From Bacillota bacterium (lineage in GTDB: Bacteria; Bacillota; Clostridia; Clostridiales; Clostridiaceae), in the NCBI GenBank assembly GCA_021781745.1, contig JAJXWH010000026.1, positions 1 through 64,000 of the forward strand: a stretch of 64,000 nucleotides of DNA, given 5' to 3'. Position numbers and translations under genes: made by a program. Shown piece by piece: positions 16,921 to 25,680 of the stretch (the first letter of the stretch is position 1; the number at the start of each line of letters is the position of its first letter). Below the pieces are notes generated by a model. That model made no database searches, was not told the origin of the DNA, and saw nothing but the letters and a program-made list of their open reading frames with translations.

Positions 16921-19281
16921 CTATGAAATAATAAACTTATGTTCAAACTCCGTTGTTTCCATCGGTTTTCCTATTAAATACCCTTGAATATAATCACATT
17001 CCAGCTCAGTTAAAATTCTAAGTTGTTCTTCAGTTTCAATTCCCTCTGCAACCATTTTAAGACCAAGAGTATGTCCTGTGTTTATAATCGCTTTTACAAT
17101 CATTACATTTCTATAATTTTTTTCTAAGTTCATTATAAGAGACCTATCAATCTTTAGTTTATCAACAGGTAACCTGCTGGCATAGCTAATAGATGAATAG
17201 CCTGTTCCAAAATCATCTAATGAGATTTTAACCCCTATACTTTTTAGCTCTGTTAATACGTTAATAATTGTTTCAAAATCTTCCATGGCTTCATCTTCAG
17301 TAATTTCAATATTTAAAAATTCTGCTGGAAGCGAATAAATCTTTAAAATATTCTGAACCAATGGTACAAATTCAGGTTGTTTTAATTGAGCAAAAGATGT
17401 ATTTACTGATACGCTAACCTCATTTCTCCCAAGTTCATGCCATCTCTTGCATTGAATACAGGCATTTTGCAATACCCAATTGTCAATTGAAACCATTTCA
17501 CCTACATTCTTAGCAATGGGGATAAATTCTGCAGGAGAGATAACTCTATCTTCATGTTTCCATCTAATAAGGGCTTCTGAATATGAAACTTCCATTGATT
17601 TTAAATCCATTATAGGCTGATAGTAAACTATAAATTCATTATCTATCAATGCTTTATTCAGCTTCTTTTTCATTTTTAATTTATCAAAAAACACATCGTT
17701 CATTTTGGAAGAATATATTGCATAATCAAAACCACCATTTTTCTTAACTTCATACATAGCTAAGTCAGCCTTTTTAATTAAAGTATCTGTATCCTCTCCA
17801 TGATCAGGATATATACTAATTCCTATGCTAGCACCAACAATTAAATGTTCTCCATTAAATATAAAAGGTTTTTTGAGTGCATTTTGAACCCTTACTGCTA
17901 TTTCTTGAGCATAAGTTTTAGATTTTAAGTTTCTTAATAGAATTATAAATTCGTCACCACCAATTCTACTAATATCATCCTTAAGGCCTATGACTTCTTT
18001 TAATGTAGCTGCCACATTTTTAAGAACCTTATCACCAACTTGGTGCCCACAATTATCATTTATGCTTTTAAAACCATCTAGATCTATAAAAAGAACTGCA
18101 AATTTACTATCTTTACTTTCCAATAACATATTAAGATTTTCTCTCATCATTTTTCTATTAGGAAGCTCAGTAAGGGCATCATAATATATAAAATGACGTA
18201 TTTGCTCTTCTGCTCTCATTCTATCTATAATCTGCATTTTAAGCATTATATTTGCCTCTTCTAATTTCATCATATAGTTTTTTTCTATTTCTGATATTCT
18301 TTTTCTTTCAGAAATATCATGTAATAAAATTACCATACCAAGTATGTCATTATACTCATCATATATAACTGTACTTGATAATTCGAATTCCGTATAATTT
18401 CCATCATTTTTTTTTAGCTTAACTTCAACATTCTTTACATAACCTTTTTCCATTATAGTTTTAAAATTAAAATCTACATTATCAATTAATCCTTTAAATG
18501 GTTGCCCAACTAATTCCAAAAATTTGTAATCAGTTATAGATAATGCCGCATCATTGCAATTTTCAATAATAAAATCTAAATTCAAAATAAAAATAGGTTC
18601 AATAACAGTGCTAAAAATGTACTCTGATATATATTTTGGAGTAGTTAGCATCATTTTATGCTTATTTATCGCATAATAAACACCCCCCAAAGCTATAGTT
18701 CCTGTCAAAACCCCTGAAGGAAAGATAATTACACCAATTAGAGGTAAAACAGAATCTGTAATTATTCCTATAGTGACACTGATAATACAAGTCATTAAAA
18801 TAATTCTAGTTTGCCTTTTCACTCTATTTTTTTTAGAATATTTACCTCTTAAAAACAATATTACAAGTCCAGAAGTGTCAATAATAGTAGCCCAAATACC
18901 ATAACTAACTTGACTAAACATATCTGGAGATACATCAATCCATCCATAATATACTTTAGTCATTGCTGCTGACGGTTCAATAAAAATATTACCTAAAAAA
19001 AATATTGTTGCAGGAATGAACGCTAAAATTTTTACTATTGATATTGATTTTTTACATTCTGTACTATTGAATAAAAACGTAATATATAACCAATACCCAT
19101 TAAAAAAACAATAGCCAAAAACAGCAAAAGCCCTCCAAAAAAATGCTATATTTATGTCTTCAGACGTTAACATCATTGCATATCCGCCCGCCCAAAGGCT
19201 ACAACAAATACTTAACCCTAAAAATACTTGATTTATTTTTGATTTCCTATCCATTTTATAAGAATACACACCTAAAACCAA
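16921..19281 (-). CDS. Membrane GGDEF-EAL protein with 7TM-type sensor and PAS domain
   Basis: 786 residues from TTG 19281. The N-terminal 215 residues hold six or seven membrane helices like the 7TM input domain of histidine kinases. A PAS segment follows (about 220-335), then GGDEF (about 370-530) with intact RIGGDEF, and EAL (about 540-780) with SEALIRW, DDFGTGYSS and KIDRS. It could therefore both make and degrade cyclic-di-GMP; which activity dominates cannot be told. TTG 19281 has no ribosome-binding site. An in-frame reading continues upstream to ATT codons at 19332/19329 just after CGGAG, and that extension (IIKITLFILLLFLCC) supplies the first membrane helix. The real product may be about 802 residues with a rare ATT start. 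Confidence 0.9.
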   Translation of the reverse strand: MVLGVYSYKMDRKSKINQVFLGLSICCSLWAGGYAMMLTSEDINIAFFWRAFAVFGYCFFNGYWLYITFLFNSTECKKSISIVKILAFIPATIFFLGNIFIEPSAAMTKVYYGWIDVSPDMFSQVSYGIWATIIDTSGLVILFLRGKYSKKNRVKRQTRIILMTCIISVTIGIITDSVLPLIGVIIFPSGVLTGTIALGGVYYAINKHKMMLTTPKYISEYIFSTVIEPIFILNLDFIIENCNDAALSITDYKFLELVGQPFKGLIDNVDFNFKTIMEKGYVKNVEVKLKKNDGNYTEFELSSTVIYDEYNDILGMVILLHDISERKRISEIEKNYMMKLEEANIMLKMQIIDRMRAEEQIRHFIYYDALTELPNRKMMRENLNMLLESKDSKFAVLFIDLDGFKSINDNCGHQVGDKVLKNVAATLKEVIGLKDDISRIGGDEFIILLRNLKSKTYAQEIAVRVQNALKKPFIFNGEHLIVGASIGISIYPDHGEDTDTLIKKADLAMYEVKKNGGFDYAIYSSKMNDVFFDKLKMKKKLNKALIDNEFIVYYQPIMDLKSMEVSYSEALIRWKHEDRVISPAEFIPIAKNVGEMVSIDNWVLQNACIQCKRWHELGRNEVSVSVNTSFAQLKQPEFVPLVQNILKIYSLPAEFLNIEITEDEAMEDFETIINVLTELKSIGVKISLDDFGTGYSSISYASRLPVDKLKIDRSLIMNLEKNYRNVMIVKAIINTGHTLGLKMVAEGIETEEQLRILTELECDYIQGYLIGKPMETTEFEHKFIIS

Positions 19282-19491
19282 ATAAAAAATACAGCATAAA
19301 AATAATAATATAAATAATGTAATCTTAATAATACCATCTCCGTTACAGAATATTTTTATTAAACTCCCTGTATAATCTAAAAAACATAATTATAAATCTA
19401 TTAATAAATAACTACATAATTGAGCATTTTTTGCCATAATCTAATTCTATTATTAAATTTAGAACTATTCAATGTTTTTTCAAAGCTATCC

Positions 19492-20286
19492 TTAAGTTAA
19501 TAGTTTATTTGTTGCTGCATCTCTGGCATACATATCACAAAGAGAGTTTTCAAAATGGTTTGAATGTGCTTTTACCCATTGGAATTCAATATATTTTTCT
19601 TCACATATCTTATCAAAGCGGAGCCACTTTTCTATATTTTTAGCACTTTCTCCATTGATGGTTTTAAATCCATTTAATTTCCAAAGAGGCAGCCACTCCG
19701 TTAAGCCTTTTCTTACATATTGGCTATCAGTTATTATTCTTATTTTTTCTACTTCTTTTAATAATTCAAGAGCTTTTATTGCTGCTTCAAGTTCGGCTTG
19801 ACTGCTTCCAATTTCTTCAACTTTTTCTGTAAACAAATTATAATTTCCTTCTAGGTCTTCTATTATGAACGCAAAGCCACCGTAATTCTTATTTTCAAGG
19901 TAACTGGCATCTGTGAAAATTTTAAATATTTTTTCCTCAGCACTATTTTCATCTATAACGTAGCTGTCATAATTATTATTTCGCTTGTCTAACACAACTA
20001 TTTTACTTCTATCATTAAAAGCAGCAACATCTTTGTCTTCTCTTATAACAAATTTTACTTTAAACCCTACATAATATGTATCCATACGTTTATTATGCAG
20101 CATTTTTCTAAGTTGATATTCCTGAATCTTAAAAAAATTAGTTAGATTGTTATCATCTATAAAATACAATTCTTTTTTTGCAGGTTCAAATTGTATTAAG
20201 GAGTACGCTGTATCAGTGCTTATTTTAATTTTAAAATTATTGTTTGCAACATCTATTATTTCCATTGTAAAAAGCTTCATTTCCAT
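19492..20286 (-). CDS. Ribonuclease HI domain protein with N-terminal extension
   Basis: A 264-residue protein. The C-terminal half (about 118-264) is a type 1 RNase H with its acidic residues visible: Asp126 (IFTDAS), Glu165 (SQAELEAAI), Asp187 (IITDSQYV) and Asp251 near the end, plus WVKAHSNHFEN, the His loop. It should cut RNA in RNA-DNA hybrids. The first 115 residues are an extra domain that I cannot place; it does not show the aromatic motif of the RNA/DNA-hybrid-binding domain of many RNase H1 proteins. ATG 20286 follows AAGGAG, and an ATG two codons later would also fit. Confidence 0.85.
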   Translation of the reverse strand: MEMKLFTMEIIDVANNNFKIKISTDTAYSLIQFEPAKKELYFIDDNNLTNFFKIQEYQLRKMLHNKRMDTYYVGFKVKFVIREDKDVAAFNDRSKIVVLDKRNNNYDSYVIDENSAEEKIFKIFTDASYLENKNYGGFAFIIEDLEGNYNLFTEKVEEIGSSQAELEAAIKALELLKEVEKIRIITDSQYVRKGLTEWLPLWKLNGFKTINGESAKNIEKWLRFDKICEEKYIEFQWVKAHSNHFENSLCDMYARDAATNKLLT

Positions 20287-20329
20287 AAATATTACTCCTT
20301 AAAAAATTTTATTATTATAAGTTTTTCAT

Positions 20330-20507
20330 TATAGATAAACAACATTTAAACTAGACTTATGTGGTAACTTACCGAAATAATAAATATGTTTATTACGAAA
20401 AACTATGAAAATATTTATTATTTCTAGCTAAGATATCCACATGAAGATTTAGTAAATATGTAAGTATATTCATATAATAAGTCCAATTATAATATTGTAT
20501 ATCTATA
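20330..20507. repeat. Dispersed palindromic repeat, copy 1
   Basis: 178 bases that recur at 47389-47566 with eight mismatches and no gaps (about 95 % identity). Internally AATAATAAATAT pairs with ATATTTATTATT, and around it ATGTGG pairs with CCACAT, giving a nested stem-loop. No coding frame is preserved. It occupies most of the gap between the RNase H and lysozyme genes. After 20507 the two copies diverge. Confidence 0.85.
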
Positions 20508-20571
20508 ATAATTATATTCCAAAAAACATATTTATCATACTAAAGCATACCTTAAATAAAAAGTTAACTAT

Positions 20572-20611
20572 AAAAAAATGAGAACCTCCTCATTCTTGAC
20601 TTGGTTCTCAT
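20572..20611 (-). terminator. Terminator of the GH25 lysozyme gene
   Basis: ATGAGAACC (20578-20586) and GGTTCTCAT (20603-20611) form a 9-bp stem, followed on the minus strand by seven Ts. It begins eight bases past the stop codon. Confidence 0.85.
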
Positions 20612-20618
20612 CGTAATA

Positions 20619-22067
20619 TTACCTAAAAATATCTTGTGTAAATTGGTCTAAATCAACATTACCACTAATTCCATCAATGGAGCCTTGATCTGTGTATTGG
20701 AAGCCTGCTCTAGAACTCCATATATTATTAGATGGTAAATTATTGATATTCCTATAATAGTTAGCCTCCCATAATGAATATTTAGCTAATCTATTATCTA
20801 AATTACTTATAAAGTCCGAATATGTATATATACATACATCTATATTGCTTAATCTTTTAAATTCATTAATAAATCTTATTGTATAATCCATAACATTAAA
20901 ACCATTTATTTCCACATCTAATACTGGCTTTAAGTCACTTTGTTTATCTTTTATATTATTATAGAAATTCTGTGCTTGGGTTTCAGGGGAGCTTGTCCCA
21001 ACTAAAAAATGATAGAAACCAGTTTTTAGACCTGCATTTTTCGCACCATTATAATAAGTTCCTAAATAATTATCAACATAAGTTGTCCCTTCGGTAGCTT
21101 TTATGTAAACCACTTGAATCCCAGCTGCCTTAACTTTTGTGAAATTAATCTGTCCATTATAATGACTAATATCTACACCTTTATATACACTCCCAGTAAC
21201 TGGTCCAGAATCACTATTTAAGGAGTCAACTTTTGCTAATCTTTTGCCATCCGCACCAATTTGATATCCGCCTGCTATAGTGTTTGTAAGTAACCTTCCT
21301 GTAAAAGGATCTAAGTAATAATAATCACTCCCTGAACTCACCCAGCCTGTTGCCATGGCTCCACTGTTCTTTAAGAAGTACCAATTTCCACTAACATTGA
21401 CCCATCCCTTTGCCATTGCACCAGTATCATATAAATAATACCAAACTCCGTTATTTAAAATCCAGCCTGTTGCCATGCTTCCGCTATTGTTAAAATAATA
21501 CCAATAATTATTTATTTGCATCCAGCTAGTTGCCATAGCCCCATTACTATAAAACATATAAGTTTTATTATCTATTATATTAAGACCAGTTATCATAGCA
21601 CCAGAATCATTAAGAAAGTACCAAGTATTATTTAATTGCTTCCAACCAGTGACCATTTTACCTGATTTGTCCAAATAATACCATGAACTATAAGAGTTTA
21701 ACCAACCAGTTGCCATTTTCCTATCATAATTTAAGTAATACCAATATCCATCAGGATTAATCCAACCACTCGCTCTTGTATTATCTGATCTATAATAATA
21801 CCAATATCCATTTTCTTTTTTCCAGCCAGTATTTGATATTATATTGATATTTCCAGTATTATTAATATTTTGAGTGTTATACTTAGAAATAGCATTTAAT
21901 GCATTTGGCTTGCTTTCAGGTACCCCTGGATTTGGAGCTGAATTTGATGATTGTGTATCACTACTACCTGAATCAACAGCTGCAGCTTGTACTCTTATTC
22001 CTTGACCAAAACTTAGTATAATTGCAAAAGTTAAAACAAATGAAGCGAGTTTCTTCTTAATATTCAC
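20619..22067 (-). CDS. Secreted GH25 lysozyme with nine choline-binding-type repeats
   Basis: A 482-residue autolysin-like muramidase. A signal peptide (1-29, ending VQAAA) is followed by an Asn/Ser-rich linker and nine consecutive 20-residue wall-binding repeats of the form GWxxxxGxWYYLxxxGxMAT (about 80-265), then a GH25 catalytic domain (about 290-482). Catalytic acids are visible in YKGVDISHYNG and LKPVLDVEING. The family cleaves the beta-1,4 bond between N-acetylmuramic acid and N-acetylglucosamine in peptidoglycan, as phage and clostridial lysozymes do. The repeats would hold it on teichoic-acid choline or other wall polymers. Start is GTG 22067 after AAAAGGAGAA. Single gene with a clear terminator. 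Confidence 0.92.
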   Translation of the reverse strand: MNIKKKLASFVLTFAIILSFGQGIRVQAAAVDSGSSDTQSSNSAPNPGVPESKPNALNAISKYNTQNINNTGNINIISNTGWKKENGYWYYYRSDNTRASGWINPDGYWYYLNYDRKMATGWLNSYSSWYYLDKSGKMVTGWKQLNNTWYFLNDSGAMITGLNIIDNKTYMFYSNGAMATSWMQINNYWYYFNNSGSMATGWILNNGVWYYLYDTGAMAKGWVNVSGNWYFLKNSGAMATGWVSSGSDYYYLDPFTGRLLTNTIAGGYQIGADGKRLAKVDSLNSDSGPVTGSVYKGVDISHYNGQINFTKVKAAGIQVVYIKATEGTTYVDNYLGTYYNGAKNAGLKTGFYHFLVGTSSPETQAQNFYNNIKDKQSDLKPVLDVEINGFNVMDYTIRFINEFKRLSNIDVCIYTYSDFISNLDNRLAKYSLWEANYYRNINNLPSNNIWSSRAGFQYTDQGSIDGISGNVDLDQFTQDIFR

Positions 22068-22296
22068 GTAATCGTTCTCCTTTTACTTATCTTTTGTTAT
22101 GCATGCTGATTTGTTCTAAATAAAGTACTCATCAGTAAATGCAGTTCATTTAAATTATATAATCGTCCACCTTTGTAAACAATAATTTTACTATGGGTAT
22201 CAAGGAAAATATTGGATACATAATTAATTTATACACTACTTTATTATAATAACATACGATATAAAGATAATTAATAATTGTTATCCATTAATAATG

Positions 22297-22325
22297 TTGC
22301 AATTTTCTAAATTTTCTAATATAAT
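22297..22325 (+). promoter_or_regulatory. Near-consensus promoter of the 48-aa gene
   Basis: TTGCAA (22297-22302), a 17-base spacer and TATAAT (22320-22325) form a strong vegetative-type promoter. It is 34 bases before the ATG of the small gene at 22359. Confidence 0.75.
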
Positions 22326-22358
22326 ATATGTATACATACTAGAAAGAAGTGATGTTAA

Positions 22359-22505
22359 ATGAAAAAATTATATAATAAAGCTTTAATTAAGAAAATTATC
22401 GAATTCTTATTATATGGACCAGGATATAAAGCTCCTGAATATGCTTATATTCGTGTAAATAAAACTTCTAATAAGAATATCTATACTGATACATTTCAAA
22501 GATAA
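22359..22505 (+). CDS. Small protein, 48 aa, unknown
   Basis: A 48-codon gene behind a near-consensus promoter (22297-22325) and ahead of a strong hairpin (22624-22676). The protein is basic: a Lys-rich helix-like start (MKKLYNKALIKKIIEFLLYG) followed by an aromatic turn (PGYKAPEYAYIRVNK) and a polar tail. There is no signal peptide or cysteine. The ribosome-binding site is only moderate (AAGAAGTGAT). I do not recognise the family. The rest of the 22068-22772 gap holds only this unit. Confidence 0.6.
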   Translation: MKKLYNKALIKKIIEFLLYGPGYKAPEYAYIRVNKTSNKNIYTDTFQR

Positions 22506-22623
22506 AAAGTAATGAAAAATTATAATTTCTATTAATATAAGATTTTAAATCTTACTAAAAACCTATTAAAATGTTATCACTGATAAAATTTGTACAAATA
22601 GATAAATTAATATAATGAAAATA

Positions 22624-22676
22624 AAAAATAAGTAGTGTGATTACTTAAATCCAGTTAATTACACTACTTATTTTTT
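22624..22676. terminator. Bidirectional terminator between the 48-aa gene and the DHA2 transporter
   Basis: AAAAATAAGTAGTGT pairs with ACACTACTTATTTTT, with further A-T pairs into the loop. A T-run follows on the plus strand and an A-run precedes it, so it can stop transcripts from both sides. Confidence 0.8.
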
Positions 22677-22772
22677 ATTTCATATCTTAAATATAAGAAG
22701 AAAAATTATGCCCAAAACAAAGTTTAAAAAGTTTTTCCTACATATACTGTTAAGAATAAAGTTTAGTTAACT

Positions 22773-24197
22773 CTACTTTGATTTTTTTCCATTTAATCTT
22801 AAAAAAGTTAATATAGCTCCCATAAAGCTTATTATTCCAGCAGCTATATATACAATTCTCATACCATATATGAAAGCATCATTTCTTCCCACAACATAAT
22901 CTGTAACACGATACCCTATTTTAAAACTCATCATACTATATAGAAGAGTTGTAGCCAAAGCTATTCCACATACCATTCCTAAGTTTCTTACTAGGGCATT
23001 TACGCTCCCTGCGATTCCTAATTTATCTTTTGGCACTGTAGACATTATTAATGAATTATTAGGCGATTGAAATAATCCCATACCAATAGACATTATTCCT
23101 ATAAATATTATTGTAATTAATAAATTTGAATCTACATTTAAAGTAGCCATTAATAATAATCCTAAGCTTATAAGCAATAGACCTATAAAAGTTAAAACTT
23201 CTGATCCGATTTTATCTGATAAACTTCCGCTTAAAGGTGCTACTACAGTTAAAAGCAAAGGATAAACCATAAGTATTAATCCTGTATGTTCTGGAGTATA
23301 GTTCATTACATCTTGAAGATAAAATGGCAGAATAATATTATTACAGAATATTGCCACAAATGTTATAAATGCACAAAATATACTTAATGAAAACAACTTA
23401 TTGCTAAATATATGCAGTTGTAATAAAGGATCTTCTTTTTTCTTTTCTAGAAAAATAAATGCTATAAATGATATAATGGAAACAGCAAAGCTTAACAAAA
23501 TCATTGGATTTGTGAAACCAACATTTAATCCTTCATCTAAGGCACCAAAAAGCGGAACTATAACAAATATAAATAATACGGCGCCAATGATATCTAACTT
23601 TCCTTTTACTGTTTTGCGACCTTTAGGTAATAACTTCATAGCATAGAATAATGCTACTATACCAATAGGAACATTTATTAAAAAAATAAATTCCCAGCTG
23701 GCTGCACCCACTATTAATCCTCCAAGACCTGGTCCTATTAAGGACCCTAATGCTACAGAAGTTCCTAAAAACCCAAGTGCCTTTCCTCTTTCATTCGGAG
23801 GGAATGTCTCTGTAATAATTCCCTGATTATTAGCCATAGTTCCTGCAGCTCCTATGGCTTGTACAACTCTTGCTAAAATTAATATTGGAAAAGAACCTGT
23901 AATGCCACATAGCAAAGATCCAAAGGTAAACAAGCCTAATCCTAATTTAAACATCTTTGCTTTTCCAAACATATCTCCTAGTCTTCCAAAAATTAACACC
24001 GTTCCTGCAATAACTATTAAGTAGCTTGTTGCAACTAATTGTATACTTGAGGTTGTTACTTTTAAAGCAGTAGCCATTTTGGGTAATGCTACATTTACAA
24101 TACTGCCATCTAAGGCAGACATAACTGTAAACATTAAAACAATAACCAATATAGACCATTTGCCTCTAACATTTTCTTTTTCCATATTCTTTTCCAT
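22773..24197 (-). CDS. DHA2-family drug:proton antiporter (EmrB/QacA-like)
   Basis: A 474-residue major facilitator with about 14 membrane helices. DHA2 signatures are visible: LDGSIVNVALPKM in helix 1 (motif D1), GRLGDMFGKAKMF in the loop after helix 2 (motif A) and GPGLGGLIVGAASWEFIFLINVPIG in helices 5-6 (motif C, antiporter). Members export cationic dyes, antiseptics or antibiotics in exchange for protons. The gene lies 22 bases downstream of a MarR-type regulator on the same strand, so the pair is an operon and the regulator very probably controls the pump. ATG 24197 follows AAAAGGAGG. Confidence 0.9.
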   Translation of the reverse strand: MEKNMEKENVRGKWSILVIVLMFTVMSALDGSIVNVALPKMATALKVTTSSIQLVATSYLIVIAGTVLIFGRLGDMFGKAKMFKLGLGLFTFGSLLCGITGSFPILILARVVQAIGAAGTMANNQGIITETFPPNERGKALGFLGTSVALGSLIGPGLGGLIVGAASWEFIFLINVPIGIVALFYAMKLLPKGRKTVKGKLDIIGAVLFIFVIVPLFGALDEGLNVGFTNPMILLSFAVSIISFIAFIFLEKKKEDPLLQLHIFSNKLFSLSIFCAFITFVAIFCNNIILPFYLQDVMNYTPEHTGLILMVYPLLLTVVAPLSGSLSDKIGSEVLTFIGLLLISLGLLLMATLNVDSNLLITIIFIGIMSIGMGLFQSPNNSLIMSTVPKDKLGIAGSVNALVRNLGMVCGIALATTLLYSMMSFKIGYRVTDYVVGRNDAFIYGMRIVYIAAGIISFMGAILTFLRLNGKKSK

Positions 24198-24219
24198 TTA
24201 AATTCCTCCTTTTAATGAA

Positions 24220-24666
24220 TTATTCCTCATTCTTTTCCTTTAATTTTTGTGTTCTATTTAAAATCTTTTTTAAGGACCTTGTAGTAATAAGTTTCTCTTC
24301 CTCAGTTAAATCTTCTGTTACTAAGTTCACCACAACTTGAATATCCTTACGAATTTGTGGTATTAATTCCTTGGCTTTTGCTGTTAAAAATAGATTATAA
24401 GCCCTGCTATCTTTTTCATCTTGTTTCTTATATACAAAGTCTAACTCTATAAGTTTTGCAATCGTTCTTGCTGACATTGCCTTATCATTGCCTATTTCTT
24501 TGCTTAATTTATTTTGACTAATACCTTCATTTTTCTCTAAAGTAAATATGTATGAAATGGACCCACTACTTATTTCGTATTTTTTTAAAACTCTATCTAA
24601 ATAAATTCGTGCGTTTCTAAAAATCTTACTATTAAGCATTAGAAAATGTATATTTTCTCTTTCCAC
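24220..24666 (-). CDS. MarR-family repressor of the DHA2 pump
   Basis: A 148-residue winged-helix regulator. The DNA-binding region shows the MarR pattern: ISQNKLSKEIGNDKAMSARTIAKLIELDFVYKK, with the wing DEKDSRAYNLFLT. MarR dimers usually repress their own operon until a phenolic or other ligand binds. It is the first gene of the operon with the DHA2 pump. The promoter contains a perfect 16-base palindrome over the -35 box (24811-24826), a likely binding site. Start is GTG 24666 after GGAGGT. Confidence 0.88.
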   Translation of the reverse strand: MERENIHFLMLNSKIFRNARIYLDRVLKKYEISSGSISYIFTLEKNEGISQNKLSKEIGNDKAMSARTIAKLIELDFVYKKQDEKDSRAYNLFLTAKAKELIPQIRKDIQVVVNLVTEDLTEEEKLITTRSLKKILNRTQKLKEKNEE

Positions 24667-24795
24667 AGTTTTTACCTCCTAATCATATAACAATTAATCC
24701 AAATAAGTTCTAGTCCCAAGTGAATTTAGTTTAATTTATATCCTCAAAAAACATAATGTAAATCTAAGTATAATTTTAATTGACTTATCAACAAT

Positions 24796-24826
24796 ATTAT
24801 ATTAATTCAAGGTTGACTAGTCAACC
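24796..24826 (-). promoter_or_regulatory. MarR-type operator overlapping the marR-DHA2 promoter
   Basis: On the minus strand TTGACT (24824-24819), a 17-base spacer and TATAAT (24801-24796) form a near-perfect promoter. The -35 box lies inside the perfect palindrome GGTTGACTAGTCAACC (24811-24826), which matches the TTGA-N4-TCAA layout of many MarR sites. Binding there would block RNA polymerase. The leader from here to the GTG start is about 120 bases. Confidence 0.8.
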
Positions 24827-24977
24827 TTTTGAAACCTTTATCATCTCACAATAAAAATTCGTCGAGTAATTCAAAATCAAGTAAACTTGAATTTACTATT
24901 CTTTATTTCTAATTATCTTGTTTATTAATACACTATCTCTTAATAGAATTACCATAATTAATTCTGAATAACATAAT

Positions 24978-25015
24978 AAAATGTGCTGCTAAATGTAAAT
25001 TAGTCAGCACATTTT
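24978..25015 (-). terminator. Terminator of the CD3324-like gene
   Basis: AAAATGTGCTG (24978-24988) pairs with CAGCACATTTT (25005-25015). It lies just past the stop at 25022. Confidence 0.8.
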
Positions 25016-25021
25016 CTATTA

Positions 25022-25294
25022 TTACTCATTCTTTTTTTTATAAATAATTCTTTGTATACTTTTAGGTGACAAATAATATATTTCCGAAAGACTTTTTATA
25101 GATAATCCAGATAAATAACCTTCATATATTCTTTTATTTCTAACTTGAAGTTCCAATTTACTCTGGGTTAATTCCCCCCACGTCCTTCTATTTTCTTCTT
25201 TCTTAGGTATATAAATATATTCACCATCAATATATTGTTGAATTATTTCTAATATATCCTCAGGGAAAATATCCCTAGCGCTTGCATAGCTCAT
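25022..25294 (-). CDS. CD3324-like helix-turn-helix protein
   Basis: A 90-residue protein. It matches, from memory, the clostridial family called CD3324, related to the Mor/C-type activators: MSYASARDIFPEDILEIIQQYIDGEYIYIP at the N-terminus, then a C-terminal helix-turn-helix (YEGYLSGLSIKSLSEIYYL, SPKSIQRIIYK). It probably binds DNA; targets are unknown. ATG 25294 follows GGAGGAG. A hairpin element at 25329-25412 begins 35 bases upstream and would be in its leader RNA. The DUF1062 gene upstream has a related element at nearly the same distance. Confidence 0.75.
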   Translation of the reverse strand: MSYASARDIFPEDILEIIQQYIDGEYIYIPKKEENRRTWGELTQSKLELQVRNKRIYEGYLSGLSIKSLSEIYYLSPKSIQRIIYKKKNE

Positions 25295-25328
25295 ATATGC
25301 TCCTCCAAAATATAAATAATATTTTAGG

Positions 25329-25412
25329 TTTGAGCAAAGGCTATTTCATAATTATTTATTAATTGTTATGCAATAGCCTTTGCTATGCATAAATAACAGG
25401 CCTACTCAAAAA
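25329..25412 (-). promoter_or_regulatory. Leader hairpin element A (before the CD3324-like gene)
   Basis: In the mRNA sense AGCAAAGGCTATT pairs with AATAGCCTTTGCT (13 bp) across a 23-base AT loop, and an outer TTTGAG/CTCAAA stem encloses it. The same segment can instead fold locally (TTATGCA-TAGC with GCTATTGCATAA), so two exclusive structures are possible. A related element lies at 26335-26411. Confidence 0.65.
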
Positions 25413-25636
25413 ATCACGCTCCCCCTCAAATATGTGTATTGCATTTATAGCTATTAGCTTATATCTATATTATACATATATTTTATAAAACTTACCATAT
25501 CTGCCTTTTATATGATAGCTACATATTTACAATCTAAAACTTCACTCTAAGCAATCTAGTTTTACAATAATTACTCGATTTTAATTGAGTTTTCAGAGAA
25601 TTATGATTATATTAATGTGTACATTAACAAAAGGAA

Positions 25637-25662
25637 ACAGGCATAGAAATACTATACCTGTA
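25637..25662 (-). terminator. Terminator of the DUF1062 gene
   Basis: ACAGG-CATAG and CTAT-ACCTGT form a short hairpin, with TTTCCTTTT after it on the minus strand. It lies about 20 bases past the stop at 25681. The gap 25413-25636 shows nothing else I can support. Confidence 0.55.
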
Positions 25663-25680
25663 AAATATAATCAATACTAA

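Noticed and set aside
20619..22067. Tandem DNA repeats in the lysozyme gene as a CRISPR-like or satellite array
   Set aside because: The periodicity is at the protein level (20-residue wall-binding repeats), with diverged DNA and no identical spaced repeats.
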